Shown here: positions 43,939-55,417 of the stretch, piece by piece
Layout of the letters: each line of letters opens with the position of its first letter
Numbering within the stretch: position 1 is the stretch's first letter
DNA from: Massilia sp. Root351
GTDB lineage: Bacteria; Pseudomonadota; Gammaproteobacteria; Burkholderiales; Burkholderiaceae_D
DNA: 58,891 bases
Direction: 5' to 3'
Assembly: GCF_001425045.1 (NCBI RefSeq)
Contig: NZ_LMDJ01000003.1
Coordinates: 10,881 to 69,771, forward strand
Position numbers and translations under genes: made by a program
Notes under the pieces: generated by a model
Told to the model about the DNA's origin: nothing
The model's input: only the letters and a program-made list of their open reading frames with translations
Databases searched by the model: none

Positions 43939-45237
43939 TCAGGTGGGCAATTCATCCTTGTGGCGCAACACCTTGCGGATGGCGGCGGCGAAGTCGTCGA
44001 TGTCGGCCTCCTCCAGCGGTTCGCGCACCAGCATGGTCAGCAGCATCTGCTCTTCGTGCAGGCGCTCGACCACCGGGCACAGGCCCTTGCCGTAGTCGTA
44101 CTTGACGCCGGGGTTCATGGTCCACGGGAAGCCCTTGCTGCCGATGGCGATCTGCTGCTGGTAGACCGGCGCCAGGTACAGCGGGCGCACATAGGCCGGC
44201 GACAGGCCGATCTGCTCGGGGTGGCCGGGCGCCGGCAGTTCGGCGTTGACGGCGCGCACGAACAGCGCGCGCGGAATGCCGGTCACGGCCGCGTCGTACT
44301 TGATCGGGTAGACGTAGTAGGCATGTTCGGCGCCCTCGGCCAGGCGCGCGGTCTGCAGGCCGGGGATGCCGGCCAGCTGCTGCTCCAGGCGCAGCGCCAG
44401 CTTGCGCCGCCGCACCAGGTAGGCGTCCAGCCGGTCCAGCTGCACGATGCCGATGGCGGCCTGCAGCTCGGTCAGCCGGTAGTTGCTGCCTATCATATTG
44501 GTCAAGTCCTGCACGCCGTGCGCCTCGACCAGGTTTTCCGCATGGTTGCGGATCAGCTGGCAGCGCAGCGCCACCTGGTCGTCGTTGGTGACCAGCATGC
44601 CGCCTTCGCCGGTATGGATGTGCTTGTGATAATTCAGGCTGAAGCCGCCGATATCGCCGATCGCGCCCACCGGGCGGCCCTTGTACAGCACGCCCGGCGA
44701 CTGCGCGCCGTCCTCGATCACCTTCAGGCCGTGCTGGCGCGCCAGCGCCATGATGGGGTCCATGTCGCAAGCCTGGCCGAAGATGTGCACCAGCATGATG
44801 GCGCGGGTGCGCGGCGTGATGCGCGCGGCGATGGTCTCGGCGGTCAGGTTGTAGGTGTCCGGGTCGACGTCGGCGAACACCGGGATGCCGCCGTAGAACA
44901 GGATGGCGGTGGCGCTGGCCGACATGGTGTAGGGCGAGACGATCACCTCGTCGCCCGGGCCGATGCCCATGGCGCCGACCGCCGTCATCAGGCCGGTGGT
45001 CCAGGAGTTGACCGAGATGGCGTGGCGGAAGCCGTAGCGCTCGGCCCACTTGCGTTCGAATTCCTTGACCTTGGGGCCGCCCAGCCACTGGTCGCCGGGG
45101 CTGCCGAAGAAGGACGACAGCTGGTCGCTGTCCATCACCTCGTTGACGGCTTGCTTTTCCTCGGCGCCCATGGTGCGGCGCAGGGTGAAGGGCGCGGTGC
45201 GCAGCGGCGCGCCGCCGGCGATGGCGAGGTTTTTCAT
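43939..45237 (-). CDS. DegT/DnrJ/EryC1 family sugar aminotransferase
   Basis: 432 residues, PLP-dependent. Family features are VNSWTTGLMTAVGAMGIGPGDEVI, the AILFYGGIPVFADVDPDTYNL turn, EDGAQSPG and the Lys of YHKHIHTGEGG that forms the internal aldimine. It is distinct from the PseC aminotransferase encoded further up the operon, so a second amino or keto position is presumably modified. With the adjacent Gfo/Idh oxidoreductase it could make an alternative amino sugar by oxidation then transamination. Start at 45235-45237; the next upstream gene ends ten bases before it. Substrate not determined. Confidence 0.88.
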   Translation of the reverse strand: MKNLAIAGGAPLRTAPFTLRRTMGAEEKQAVNEVMDSDQLSSFFGSPGDQWLGGPKVKEFERKWAERYGFRHAISVNSWTTGLMTAVGAMGIGPGDEVIVSPYTMSASATAILFYGGIPVFADVDPDTYNLTAETIAARITPRTRAIMLVHIFGQACDMDPIMALARQHGLKVIEDGAQSPGVLYKGRPVGAIGDIGGFSLNYHKHIHTGEGGMLVTNDDQVALRCQLIRNHAENLVEAHGVQDLTNMIGSNYRLTELQAAIGIVQLDRLDAYLVRRRKLALRLEQQLAGIPGLQTARLAEGAEHAYYVYPIKYDAAVTGIPRALFVRAVNAELPAPGHPEQIGLSPAYVRPLYLAPVYQQQIAIGSKGFPWTMNPGVKYDYGKGLCPVVERLHEEQMLLTMLVREPLEEADIDDFAAAIRKVLRHKDELPT

Positions 45238-45246
45238 GCTAGTCCT

Positions 45247-46224
45247 TTAAGTGCGGGTACATTCATCGATGATAGTCTGCACGTGCTGCAGCGTGGCCAG
45301 CGCGTCGGCGCCGCCGCACAGCACGTGCGGGCGGCCGCCCAGCGCGGCGGCCAGCTGCTCGGCCACGTGGTACTGGTACTGCTGCATGCCGCTGGCCAGC
45401 ACTTCGGGTTCCGGCGCCAGCGCGCGGTAGCCGGCCAGCGCGCCGGCCACGGCCGGCTGCCACTGCACCAGGCGGCCGCCCTGCTCGTAGCGCAGGCGGC
45501 CGTTGCCGGCCACCAGCTCTATGGTGTAGTGCGAGAAGTCTTCCTCGCGCGCGGCCAGCAGCAGCACGCTGCCGCGCGCGAACTGCAGCTGCACGTCCGG
45601 CTCGGCGTCGTCCTCGCCCCAGCGGCGGCCCGGCTGCAGCAGGCGGTGGCCGTTCAGCGGCCCCAGCCAGTACTCCAGCAGGTTGACGAAGTGCGAGCCG
45701 TTGTGGCGCAAGCCTTTCGAGTACCAGCACACGCCCTTGACCGGGCCGGCCATGGCGCCGCCGTGCAGGCGGCGCGCCACTTCGATCACGGCGCTGTCGG
45801 AGCGGCGCATATAGTTTACGTACAGGGCGCTGCCGCGCGCTTCGCACAGCGCGGCCATGGCGCGCGCCTCGTCCAGGCCGGGCGCCAGCGGCTTTTCGCA
45901 CAGCACCGCGCGCGGCGCGCGTTCGGCCAGCACGGCGCGCAGCACGCTGCCGTGGGCCGCGGTGGGCACGGCGACCACCAGCACGTCCACCGCCACCCCG
46001 GCCGCCAGCGCGTCGGCCACGCTGGCGTAGGCCGGGGCGCGGTAGTGCGCTTCAAAGGCGGCGCGGCCGGCGGCGTCGCCGTCCACGCCGGCCGCCAGCA
46101 CGAAGTCCGGATGGCGGGCGAAGGCGCGCGCGTGCGAATAGACGCTGCTGTCGTCCAGCTGCAGGTCGTAGCCGAGGCCGATCTGGCCCAGCCCCACCAG
46201 CAGCACGCGCCAGGGATCAGCCAC
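45247..46224 (-). CDS. Gfo/Idh/MocA-family sugar oxidoreductase
   Basis: 325 residues. The N-terminal NAD(P) fold has VLLVGLGQIGLGYD, and AVLCEKPLA is the catalytic EKP motif with Lys. The C-terminal alpha/beta domain contains NGSHFVNLLEYW. Such enzymes oxidise a sugar hydroxyl with NAD, commonly paired with a DegT aminotransferase, which is the next gene in the operon. Its 5' end overlaps the pseI stop by eight bases. It is not part of the minimal pseudaminic acid pathway, so a modified product is suggested. Confidence 0.86.
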   Translation of the reverse strand: MADPWRVLLVGLGQIGLGYDLQLDDSSVYSHARAFARHPDFVLAAGVDGDAAGRAAFEAHYRAPAYASVADALAAGVAVDVLVVAVPTAAHGSVLRAVLAERAPRAVLCEKPLAPGLDEARAMAALCEARGSALYVNYMRRSDSAVIEVARRLHGGAMAGPVKGVCWYSKGLRHNGSHFVNLLEYWLGPLNGHRLLQPGRRWGEDDAEPDVQLQFARGSVLLLAAREEDFSHYTIELVAGNGRLRYEQGGRLVQWQPAVAGALAGYRALAPEPEVLASGMQQYQYHVAEQLAAALGGRPHVLCGGADALATLQHVQTIIDECTRT

Positions 46225-47263
46225 CGAGCAGGTCCCAGTTCATGGGCGTGCCGGCCGCCACGTCGCGGTTGACCTTGCGGCCCAGCAGCAAATCGTAATA
46301 CTTGGGCGGCAGGCCCAGGCCGGGACGCACGCAGCGCAGGTTGTCCTGCGTCAGCACGGTGCCGGCCGCGATGTCCTGCGCGATGTAGATGGAGCGGCGG
46401 AACACCAGCGATTTCTTCTCCGCCTCGGTGGGGCCGTAGGTGACCTGGCCCAGCGATTCCCAGGCGCGCCCGGTTTCCACCACCAGCGCGGCCAGCTCTT
46501 CCGGCTCCATCGAGAAGGTCGAGTCGACGCCGCCGTCGGCGCGGCGCAGCGTGAAGTGCTTTTCAATCACGGTGGCGCCGTGCGCCACCGCCGCCACCGA
46601 GGCGCCCAGGCCCATGGTGTGGTCGGACAGGCCGACCTGGCAGCCGAACAGGTTGCGCATGTGCGGAATGGTCAGCACATTGGTGTTGGCCGGGGTGGCC
46701 GGATAGGTGCTGGTGCACTTGAGCAGGATCAGGTCCTGGCAGCCGGCCGCGCGCGCGGTGCGCACCGCCTCGTCCAGCTCGGCGATGCTGGCCATGCCGG
46801 TCGACATGATCAGCGGCTTGCCGGTGGCGGCCACCTTGCGGATCAGCGGCAGGTGGATGTTCTCGAAGGACGCGATCTTGTAGCACGGCACGTCCAGGCT
46901 TTCCAGGAAGTCCACGGCGGTCTCGTCGAACGGGGTGCTGAAGCAGATCATGCCCAGTTCCTGCGCGCGCTGCATGATGGGCGCATGCCATTCCCACGGC
47001 GTGTAGGCCTGCTGGTACAGCGCGTGCAGGTTGCGGCCCTGCCACAGGCTGTTCTCGTCGCGGATGGTGAACTCGCCGCTGGTGAGCGCCAGGGTCATGG
47101 TGTCGGCGGTGTAGGTCTGCAGCTTGAGCGCGTGGGCGCCGGCCTTGCCGGCCGCGTCGACGATGGCCAGGGCGCGGTCGAGCGACTGGTTATGGTTGCC
47201 CGACATCTCGGCGATGATGAAGGGAGCGGCGCCGGGGCCGATGGTACGGTTCTGGATTTGCAT
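46217..47263 (-). CDS. pseI: Pseudaminic acid synthase
   Basis: 348 residues, NeuB family. It has PFIIAEMSGNHNQSLDRALAIVDAAG, KLQTYTADTMT, STPFDETAVDFLESLDVP, VGLSDHTMG and VIEKHFTLRR, ending in a SAF (antifreeze-like) domain with RSIYIAQDIAAG. It condenses the 6-deoxy-2,4-diacetamido sugar made by the earlier enzymes with phosphoenolpyruvate to give the nine-carbon acid. The NHNQS sequence near the start is usual in PseI-type synthases. The substrate is judged from the neighbouring pseB, pseC and pseG. Start at 47261-47263; 36 bases separate it from pseG-pseH. Confidence 0.92.
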   Translation of the reverse strand: MQIQNRTIGPGAAPFIIAEMSGNHNQSLDRALAIVDAAGKAGAHALKLQTYTADTMTLALTSGEFTIRDENSLWQGRNLHALYQQAYTPWEWHAPIMQRAQELGMICFSTPFDETAVDFLESLDVPCYKIASFENIHLPLIRKVAATGKPLIMSTGMASIAELDEAVRTARAAGCQDLILLKCTSTYPATPANTNVLTIPHMRNLFGCQVGLSDHTMGLGASVAAVAHGATVIEKHFTLRRADGGVDSTFSMEPEELAALVVETGRAWESLGQVTYGPTEAEKKSLVFRRSIYIAQDIAAGTVLTQDNLRCVRPGLGLPPKYYDLLLGRKVNRDVAAGTPMNWDLLGG

Positions 47264-47299
47264 GGTGGATGCCTTGGTTACGTCTCGGTTACGGCTCGG

Positions 47300-48862
47300 T
47301 CAGGGCTTGATGCGCAGCCGGTAAATGTCGAATTCCAGGCTGAAGCCCGCAGTGGCGAATGCTTCGGCCGAGGCCAGGTTTTGCGGCCGCACCAGGGCCT
47401 CGATGGTGTCCACGCCGGCCCAGTGACGCGCCACCCAGGCGCTGCCCTGCTCCAGCAGGGCCGGGCCGATGCCCTTGCCCAGGAATGCCGGCGTCAGATA
47501 GACCGAGATGGTGGCCTGGTTCTGCTTGCGATCATACCGCAATACGCCGGCCACTTCAGCGCCGATTTCAGCCAGCAGCAGCTGGCGCTCGGGGTCGGCC
47601 AGCACGCCGGCGTACCACTGGCGGTGCGCCGCCAGCGGCAGCGCGGCGCTGTCGCCGGAATGGCGGCGCACGGTGTCGTCGTTGCGCCAGGCCCAGACCG
47701 CGTCGCAGTCGGCGGCGGCGGCCGGGCGCAGGCGCAGGCCGGCCGCCAGCGGCAGTGCGGCCAGGCGGCGCGCCACGCGCGCGGCGCCCTGGCCGTCCAC
47801 CAGGGCCAGGCTGGCCGCCGCCAGGTGCTGCAGCAGCCATGGCGAGGCGCAGGCCAGGCGCAGCGCGGCCAGCAGGCGCGCGCCGCTGTCCGGCCCGGGC
47901 CCGCCCACATACAGCGCGGCGCCGGCGCGGCCCATGGCTTCGCAGCCGGGACGCTGGTTGCCGGCCACCGCCAGCACGATGGCCGGCAGGCCCACGCTGC
48001 AGCGCTCCCACATGGCCCCGCCGCCGGCGCCGATGGCCAGGTCGGCGCCGGCCATCAGCTCGGCCATATTGGACACCTGGCGGTGCAGGCGCACGCCGGG
48101 CAGCGCGGCGCAGCGGGCCGCCAGCGCTTCGTGCGCGGCGTAGGCCGCGCCCACCACCACGTCGGCCGCCAGCGGCTGGCCGGCCGCGTGCAGTTCGGCC
48201 AGCGCGTCGAGCACGCGGCCGGTTTCATCGTGCAAGTCGGCGCCGCCGATGAACACCAGCAGGCGTTGCAGCCGGCCGCTGCGCGGCGCCAGCGCGGCGC
48301 GCGCCTGCGCGAATTCGTCGCGCAGCAAGGCGTAGCGCGGGCCGCACAGCAGCTGGCAGTGCGGCGGCACCAGGCCGGCGTAGCGCGCGGCGCCGGCGTC
48401 GGCCAGGTTCTGGTCCAGCAGCAGGTCGCAGTCGTGGGGGCGGTCGGCCAGGTCGTCGATCACCATCAGGCGCTGCACCGCCGGGCGCACGGCGCGCTGC
48501 CAGGCGGCGTCGATGCCGTAATGGTCGACGATCAGCCAGTCGGGGCGCGCATCGCCCCCCTCGGCCATGGCGGCCAGCGTGTCGGCCGCGTCCTGCTGCC
48601 AGCCGGCGCCCAGCCAGGCGGCGTGCGCGGGCGCTGGCGGCTCGGCCTGGGCGGGGGCGGGATTGGCGGCGGCGGGCGCGGGCAGCAGCCCGACCGCGAA
48701 GCCGCGCGCGGCGATGGCGCCGGCCATGTGGCCGGGATGCGCGCGGCAGATGAAACGCACTTGCGCGCCGCCGGCCCGCAGGCGTTCGGCCAGCGTCAGG
48801 CAGCGCACCACGTGGCCGGTGCCGATGGCCGGCGCGGCGTCGCAGCGGATGACGACCTTCAT
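47300..48862 (-). CDS. PseG hydrolase fused to PseH-type acetyltransferase
   Basis: 520 residues from the ATG at 48860-48862; earlier frame is inside pseF. Residues 1-345 are PseG, with IRCDAAPAIGTGHVVRCLTLAERLR, the VDHYGIDAAW catalytic His/Asp region, LLDQN and IGAGGGAMWERCSVGLPAIVL of the GT-B-like fold. PseG removes UDP from UDP-2,4-diacetamido-2,4,6-trideoxy-altrose. Residues about 355-520 are a GNAT domain (VWAWRNDDTVRRHSGD, then YLTPAFLGKGIGPALLEQG acetyl-CoA loop) of PseH type, which acetylates the 4-amino group just before PseG acts. Normally two genes. The order in the protein is the reverse of the order of reactions. A Pro/Ala insert near residue 60-85 is unusual. Confidence 0.88.
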   Translation of the reverse strand: MKVVIRCDAAPAIGTGHVVRCLTLAERLRAGGAQVRFICRAHPGHMAGAIAARGFAVGLLPAPAAANPAPAQAEPPAPAHAAWLGAGWQQDAADTLAAMAEGGDARPDWLIVDHYGIDAAWQRAVRPAVQRLMVIDDLADRPHDCDLLLDQNLADAGAARYAGLVPPHCQLLCGPRYALLRDEFAQARAALAPRSGRLQRLLVFIGGADLHDETGRVLDALAELHAAGQPLAADVVVGAAYAAHEALAARCAALPGVRLHRQVSNMAELMAGADLAIGAGGGAMWERCSVGLPAIVLAVAGNQRPGCEAMGRAGAALYVGGPGPDSGARLLAALRLACASPWLLQHLAAASLALVDGQGAARVARRLAALPLAAGLRLRPAAAADCDAVWAWRNDDTVRRHSGDSAALPLAAHRQWYAGVLADPERQLLLAEIGAEVAGVLRYDRKQNQATISVYLTPAFLGKGIGPALLEQGSAWVARHWAGVDTIEALVRPQNLASAEAFATAGFSLEFDIYRLRIKP

Positions 48863-48888
48863 GACGGGGGCACAGGCCGGCGCGGCGC

Positions 48889-49577
48889 TCAGTCTTCCGC
48901 CGCCGCGAAGGCGTGGAAGGACAGTTCGGCGCGGCGCCAGTCGTCCGGGGTGTCGATGTCGACCGCGCGCCACTCGGGGATCACCAGGCCCTTGCCGTTC
49001 TCGTGCGGCGACTGGCCGCGCAGCCAGGCTTCGGCCGTGCCCCAGTAGAACTGGCCGGCGTCGTAATAGCCCGGCTCCAGGTCCTGGGTGCGGGTGCGCA
49101 CGTATTCGGGCTGGAACGGCGCCATCTTGCCGTCCGCGCCGCGCCGCAAGGCGCGCTGCACGGCGGCCGGGAACGGCGCCACGGTGAAGGCGTAATCGGC
49201 GTCGCCGGCGTCCAGCAGCGCGTGCGCGGCGCGCAGGTCGGCCACGCGCAGCAGCGGCACGCCGGGATAGATGCAGCATACCTGGGCCGCCTGCCAGCCC
49301 AGCGCGGCGCAAGCCTGGATCGCGTGGGCGATCACCGGCACCGTGCCGGCGTGGTCGTCTGACAGCTCGGCCGGCCGCATGAAGGGCACCTCGGCGCCGT
49401 GCTGGCGCGCGATGCCGGCAATCTCGTCGTCGTCGGTGGTCACCAGCACGCGGTCGAACAGGCCGCAGGCGCGCGCGGCCTCGATCGCGTAGGCGATCAT
49501 GGGCTTGCCGGCGAAGGGCTTGATGTTCTTGCGCGGAATGCGCTTGCTGCCGCCGCGCGCGGGGATGATCGCCAGCC

Positions 49578-49581
<4 letters not shown>
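48889..49581 (-). CDS. pseF: Pseudaminic acid cytidylyltransferase
   Basis: 230 residues from the ATG at 49579-49581, which overlaps the pseC stop by four bases. It has the nucleotidyltransferase opening AIIPARGGSKRIPRKNIKPFAGKPMIAY and VLVTTDDDEIAGIA; AELSDDHAGTVPVI and IYPGVPLL also fit CMP-sialate-type transferases. It activates the nonulosonic acid with CTP to the CMP sugar used by transferases. A complete, ordinary member. Earlier frame upstream overlaps pseC and is not coding. Confidence 0.92.
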
Positions 49582-51778
<2,197 letters not shown>

Positions 51779-51834
51779 TCACTCTGTTCTCTCACTATTA
51801 TGCCGCGTCTTCCGGCGCGCCGGGGAGGAAATTG

Positions 51835-51856
51835 GCGGCGCCGTTGCCGGCGCCGC
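51835..51856 (-). terminator. Hairpin right after hlyD
   Basis: GCGGCGCC (51835-51842) pairs with GGCGCCGC (51849-51856) around a six-base loop, immediately past the hlyD stop. On minus it is followed by AATTT only, so it is a weak terminator or attenuator between the secretion genes and pseB. Confidence 0.4.
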
Positions 51857-51857
51857 G

Positions 51858-53207
51858 TCACGGCTCGCGGATCGATTCGTCCAGCGTCTTGGTCAGCGGC
51901 CAGATCAGGTAGGACATCACCGAGCGCTGGCCCACCACGATCTCGGCCGACAGGGTCATGCCGGGCAGCAAGCGCGACTGCGGCTGCATGGCGCGCAGCG
52001 GCTTCTTGCTCAGCGTCAAGCGGGTCTGGTAATACGAGTCCGGCGCCTGCGGCTGGCTGCTGTCGCGCCGGAACGCGTCCTCGCTGATGGTGCGCACCTT
52101 GGCGTCCAGCGCGCCGTGGCGCTGGAAGGGGAAGGCGTCGATCTTGATATGCACCGGGTCGCCGGGCTTGATGTAGCCCACGTCCAGCGCGTCGATCTGC
52201 ACCTCGGCCTCCAGCTCGGCGGCCAGCGGCACCAGCGTGAAGAAGTTCTCGGTGCCGCGCGCGATCGAGCCGGGCGACAGCTTGGCGATCTCCAGCACCA
52301 CCGCGTCGGACGGCGCCTGCAGGCTCACCAGCGCGTGGCGCTTGTCGGCCTTTTGCAGCTGCTCGGCCACGTCGGCGCGGTCGCGCGAGATGGTCAGCAT
52401 CTCTTCCATGGTCTTCTGGCGCCAGCCGCGGTCGAAGGCCGACTTCTCGGCCTGCAGGCCGGCGATGTCCTTCAGGATTTCCTGTTCGCGGTTCTTGGTC
52501 AGCAGCTGGTCGCGCTCGATCTCGAGGCGCTTGTCGCGCGCTTCGAGCAGCTTGACGCGGGCGCCGAACTGCTGGTCCACCAGGCGCTGCTGCATGGTCT
52601 CCATTTCCTGCGCCGAGGCCAGGCGCGCGTTGAGCACCTGCAGGTCGCGCCGGTTGGTTTCCAGCGCGGCGCGCTGGCGCAGGATGTTCTCGTCGATGCG
52701 GTTGACCTGGGCCAGGTAGTTGGCGCGCCGTTCCTCGGACAGGCGCTGCTGCAGCTGGCCGTCGGCGTTGACGCCGGCGCTCACGCTGCCGCCCTTGAGC
52801 TCGGCGGCCAGCTGTTCCTGCTGGGTGCTCAGGCTGGCCAGGCGGGCGCGCAGCTGGGCTTCATCGGCCGAGGTGAAGGTGGGGTCCATGGTGGCCAGGC
52901 GCTCGCCCTTGCGCACGATCTGGCCGACCCGCACGTGGATCTCTTGCACGATGGAATTCTCGAGCGGCTGCACCACGATGTTGGGCAGCGGATTGACCAG
53001 GCGGCCCTTGGCCACCACCACCATGTCGATCTGCGAGATGCTGGCCCACAGCGCGGCCAGCAGCAGGCCGCCGGCCAGCACCGGCAGCGTCACGCGCGCC
53101 ACCAGCGGCAGCGGGCGCAGCTCGATCTCATCGGCGTCGGGCAGGAACTCGACGTCGGGCTGGCGTCCCTTGCGCGCGTTTACAGGTGGCTTGTTTGTTG
53201 GTTCCAT
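51858..53207 (-). CDS. Type I secretion membrane-fusion (adaptor) protein, HlyD family
   Basis: 449 residues. A short cytoplasmic N terminus precedes one membrane helix (about 38-58, VARVTLPVLAGGLLLAALWAS). The lipoyl/barrel-sandwich domain is split by a long coiled-coil hairpin (about 115-285). The C-terminal beta-barrel has VVLEIAKLSPGSIARGTE and LLPGMTLSAEIVVGQRSV, ending DESIREP. It bridges the inner-membrane ABC exporter and an outer-membrane TolC-type channel. The start lies 28 bases inside the 3' end of the ABC gene, giving coupling. No TolC homologue is in the window. Confidence 0.94.
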   Translation of the reverse strand: MEPTNKPPVNARKGRQPDVEFLPDADEIELRPLPLVARVTLPVLAGGLLLAALWASISQIDMVVVAKGRLVNPLPNIVVQPLENSIVQEIHVRVGQIVRKGERLATMDPTFTSADEAQLRARLASLSTQQEQLAAELKGGSVSAGVNADGQLQQRLSEERRANYLAQVNRIDENILRQRAALETNRRDLQVLNARLASAQEMETMQQRLVDQQFGARVKLLEARDKRLEIERDQLLTKNREQEILKDIAGLQAEKSAFDRGWRQKTMEEMLTISRDRADVAEQLQKADKRHALVSLQAPSDAVVLEIAKLSPGSIARGTENFFTLVPLAAELEAEVQIDALDVGYIKPGDPVHIKIDAFPFQRHGALDAKVRTISEDAFRRDSSQPQAPDSYYQTRLTLSKKPLRAMQPQSRLLPGMTLSAEIVVGQRSVMSYLIWPLTKTLDESIREP

Positions 53208-55324
53208 AGGTGCTGATAAGTTTCACTGCGTTGCAACAATTCTTCGTGGCGGCCGCTGTCCATCAGGCTGCCGCGCTGCATGACCAGGATGGCGTCGGCG
53301 TTGACCAGCGTCGACAGGCGGTGCGAAATCATCACCACGGTGCGGCCGACGGCGATCTTGGACAGGTTGGCAATGAAGATGGCCTCGCTCTCCGGGTCCA
53401 GCGCGCTGGCCGCCTCGTCCAGGATCAGGATACGCGGCTTGGCCAGCAGCGCGCGCGCGATCGACAGGCGCTGCTTCTGGCCGCCGCTCAGGTTGGAGGC
53501 GTTTTCTTCCAGCAAGGTGTCGTAGCCCTGCGGCATGCGCTCGATGAACTCGTCGGCGCCGGCCGCCTGGGCCGCCTCGACGATCTCCTCGAAGGTGGCG
53601 TCCGGCTTGACGGCGCTGATGTTGTCGCGCACGCTGCCGCGGAACAGGAAGTTTTCCTGCAGCACCACGCCGATCTGGCGCCGCAAGTGGGCCAGGTCGA
53701 TTTCGCGCGCGTCGAAGCTGTCGAAGCGCACCACGCCCTCGGGCACCGGGTACAGGCCCTGCATCAGCTTGGTCAAGGTGGTCTTGCCCGAGCCGCTGCG
53801 CCCGACAATGCCGACCACGGTGCCGGCCTTGATGGTGAAGCTGGCGCGGTCCAGCGCCGTGCCCGCCGCGCCCGGATAGCGGAACGTCACCGCGTCGAAG
53901 GTGATGCTGCCCTGCAGCTGCGGCCGCAGGCCGGCGGCGCCGCCGCGCCCCTCCGGCGCGCGGTTCATCACTTCGCCCAGCATCTTCACCGACAGCGCGG
54001 TTTCCTGGTACTCGTTGACCAGCCCGACTATGGCGATCAGCGGCTGCGTGACCTTGCTGGTGATCATCTGGAAGGCGATCAGCGCGCCCACCGACAGGGT
54101 CTGGTCGAACACGTCCTGGGCACCGATGACGATCACCACCACCGGCAGCAGCTTGCCCAGGAAGTCGACCAGCGCGTTGCCGGCGATGGAGATCTGGCCG
54201 ACCCGGAAATGCAGGGTGATGGCCTCGGCCGAGCGCTGGTCCCACTGCTTGCGCTGGGTCGGTTCGATGGCCAGCGCCTTGACGGTGCGCATGCCGTGCA
54301 CCGCCTCGACCAGCATGGCCTGGCGCTTGCCCTCGGCCGTGTACAGGTCGTTCAGGCGGCGCTGGAAGGGCGGGATCATGACCGCCACCACGGTGGCGAT
54401 GACCAGCGTGAAGCCGAGCGCGATCATGGCCAGCTTGACCGAGTAGGTAAACAGGATGGGCAGGAAGATCAGCAGCGCGGTGGCGTCCAGCGCGGTGAAG
54501 AACAGGCGCCCGGTGAGGAAGCCGCGGATCTTCTCGAGCTGCTGCATGTGGCGCGCGATGACGCCGGCCGAGGTGGTCTCGAAGTAGTCGATCGGCAGCG
54601 ACAGCAGGTGGCCGAAGGTGCGCCGCGTCAGGCGCATGTCGATCTTGTTGGTGGCCGCCAGGGTGAGCAGCTGGCGCAGGTAGTTGAAGATGCCGTCGAA
54701 GGCCAGCGCGGCCACGATGCCCACCGCCAGCACGCTCAGGGTGGCCGCGCTCTGGTGCATCAGCACCTTGTCGATCACCAGCTGGAAGAAGATGGGCGAG
54801 GCCAGCGCCAGGAAGTGCATGGCGAAGGCGGCAATGGCGATGTCGCGGAAGGCCGCCTTCTGCTTCAGGATCTCGGGGATGAACCAGCGCAGGCTGAACG
54901 GCTGGTTGGGATCGGTCAGCGCGTGCTGCCGCTTGATGAACACGATGTCGCCGTGCCAGCGGGTGCAGAACTGCTCGCGCGTGAGTAGCATCACGCCAGC
55001 GGCCTCTTCGAGCGGATCGAGGATGGCCACCTTGCCGTCGGCGTCGTCGGCGCGCGCGCCCACCACGATCACCGCGTTGCCGTTGTCCAGGCGCGCGATC
55101 AGCGGGAACACGCCGCCCTGGGCCAGCAGGCTGTCCCAGTTCAGGTGCGACTGCTTGGCCTTCAGGCCGATTTCGGCAGCGATGCGCAGCAGGCGCGCGC
55201 CGGCCGGTTCCTCGCCGCGCAGCGCATAGTCATCGATCAGACGCTCGGGGTTGACCTGCAAGCCGTGGTGCTGCGCGATGGCGGTCAGGCATTGGATTAC
55301 CGTATGGGGGAATTTTTCTTGCAT
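53180..55324 (-). CDS. Type I secretion ABC exporter with degenerate C39-like domain
   Basis: 714 residues. Residues 1-135 are a C39-like domain: the family Cys position is occupied within VIQCLTAIAQHHG, but the catalytic His is replaced (DNGNAVIVVG), so it is probably a non-cleaving substrate-docking domain as in HlyB. Six membrane helices follow (about 155-430). The ATPase has Walker A GRSGSGKTT, signature LSGGQKQR, Walker B ILILDEAASALD and H-loop SHR. It exports a protein with a C-terminal signal in one step. The giant repeat protein gene lies 165 bases upstream on the same strand and is the obvious substrate. A strong terminator separates them, so this gene probably has its own promoter. 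Confidence 0.94.
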   Translation of the reverse strand: MQEKFPHTVIQCLTAIAQHHGLQVNPERLIDDYALRGEEPAGARLLRIAAEIGLKAKQSHLNWDSLLAQGGVFPLIARLDNGNAVIVVGARADDADGKVAILDPLEEAAGVMLLTREQFCTRWHGDIVFIKRQHALTDPNQPFSLRWFIPEILKQKAAFRDIAIAAFAMHFLALASPIFFQLVIDKVLMHQSAATLSVLAVGIVAALAFDGIFNYLRQLLTLAATNKIDMRLTRRTFGHLLSLPIDYFETTSAGVIARHMQQLEKIRGFLTGRLFFTALDATALLIFLPILFTYSVKLAMIALGFTLVIATVVAVMIPPFQRRLNDLYTAEGKRQAMLVEAVHGMRTVKALAIEPTQRKQWDQRSAEAITLHFRVGQISIAGNALVDFLGKLLPVVVIVIGAQDVFDQTLSVGALIAFQMITSKVTQPLIAIVGLVNEYQETALSVKMLGEVMNRAPEGRGGAAGLRPQLQGSITFDAVTFRYPGAAGTALDRASFTIKAGTVVGIVGRSGSGKTTLTKLMQGLYPVPEGVVRFDSFDAREIDLAHLRRQIGVVLQENFLFRGSVRDNISAVKPDATFEEIVEAAQAAGADEFIERMPQGYDTLLEENASNLSGGQKQRLSIARALLAKPRILILDEAASALDPESEAIFIANLSKIAVGRTVVMISHRLSTLVNADAILVMQRGSLMDSGRHEELLQRSETYQHLWNQQTSHL

Positions 55325-55417
55325 CGTCTGTGAAACGTGAGAATTCGTGCACTGTGCGCAGGCGGGCCGGCGGCGCGCTCACTGCGATTCTAACCTGTGC
55401 CCGCCTTGGCGCGGAAT

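Noticed and set aside
43960..49048. Long plus-strand frames (to 46272 and 46556-49048) opposite the pse operon
   Set aside because: They mirror DegT, Gfo/Idh, PseI and PseG genes that carry clear catalytic motifs on minus; no independent coding signal.
53180..53640. C39-like domain of the ABC exporter read as a bacteriocin-leader peptidase
   Set aside because: That domain lies at the opposite (5') end of the gene near 54920-55320, its catalytic His is replaced, and no double-glycine leader peptide gene is nearby.
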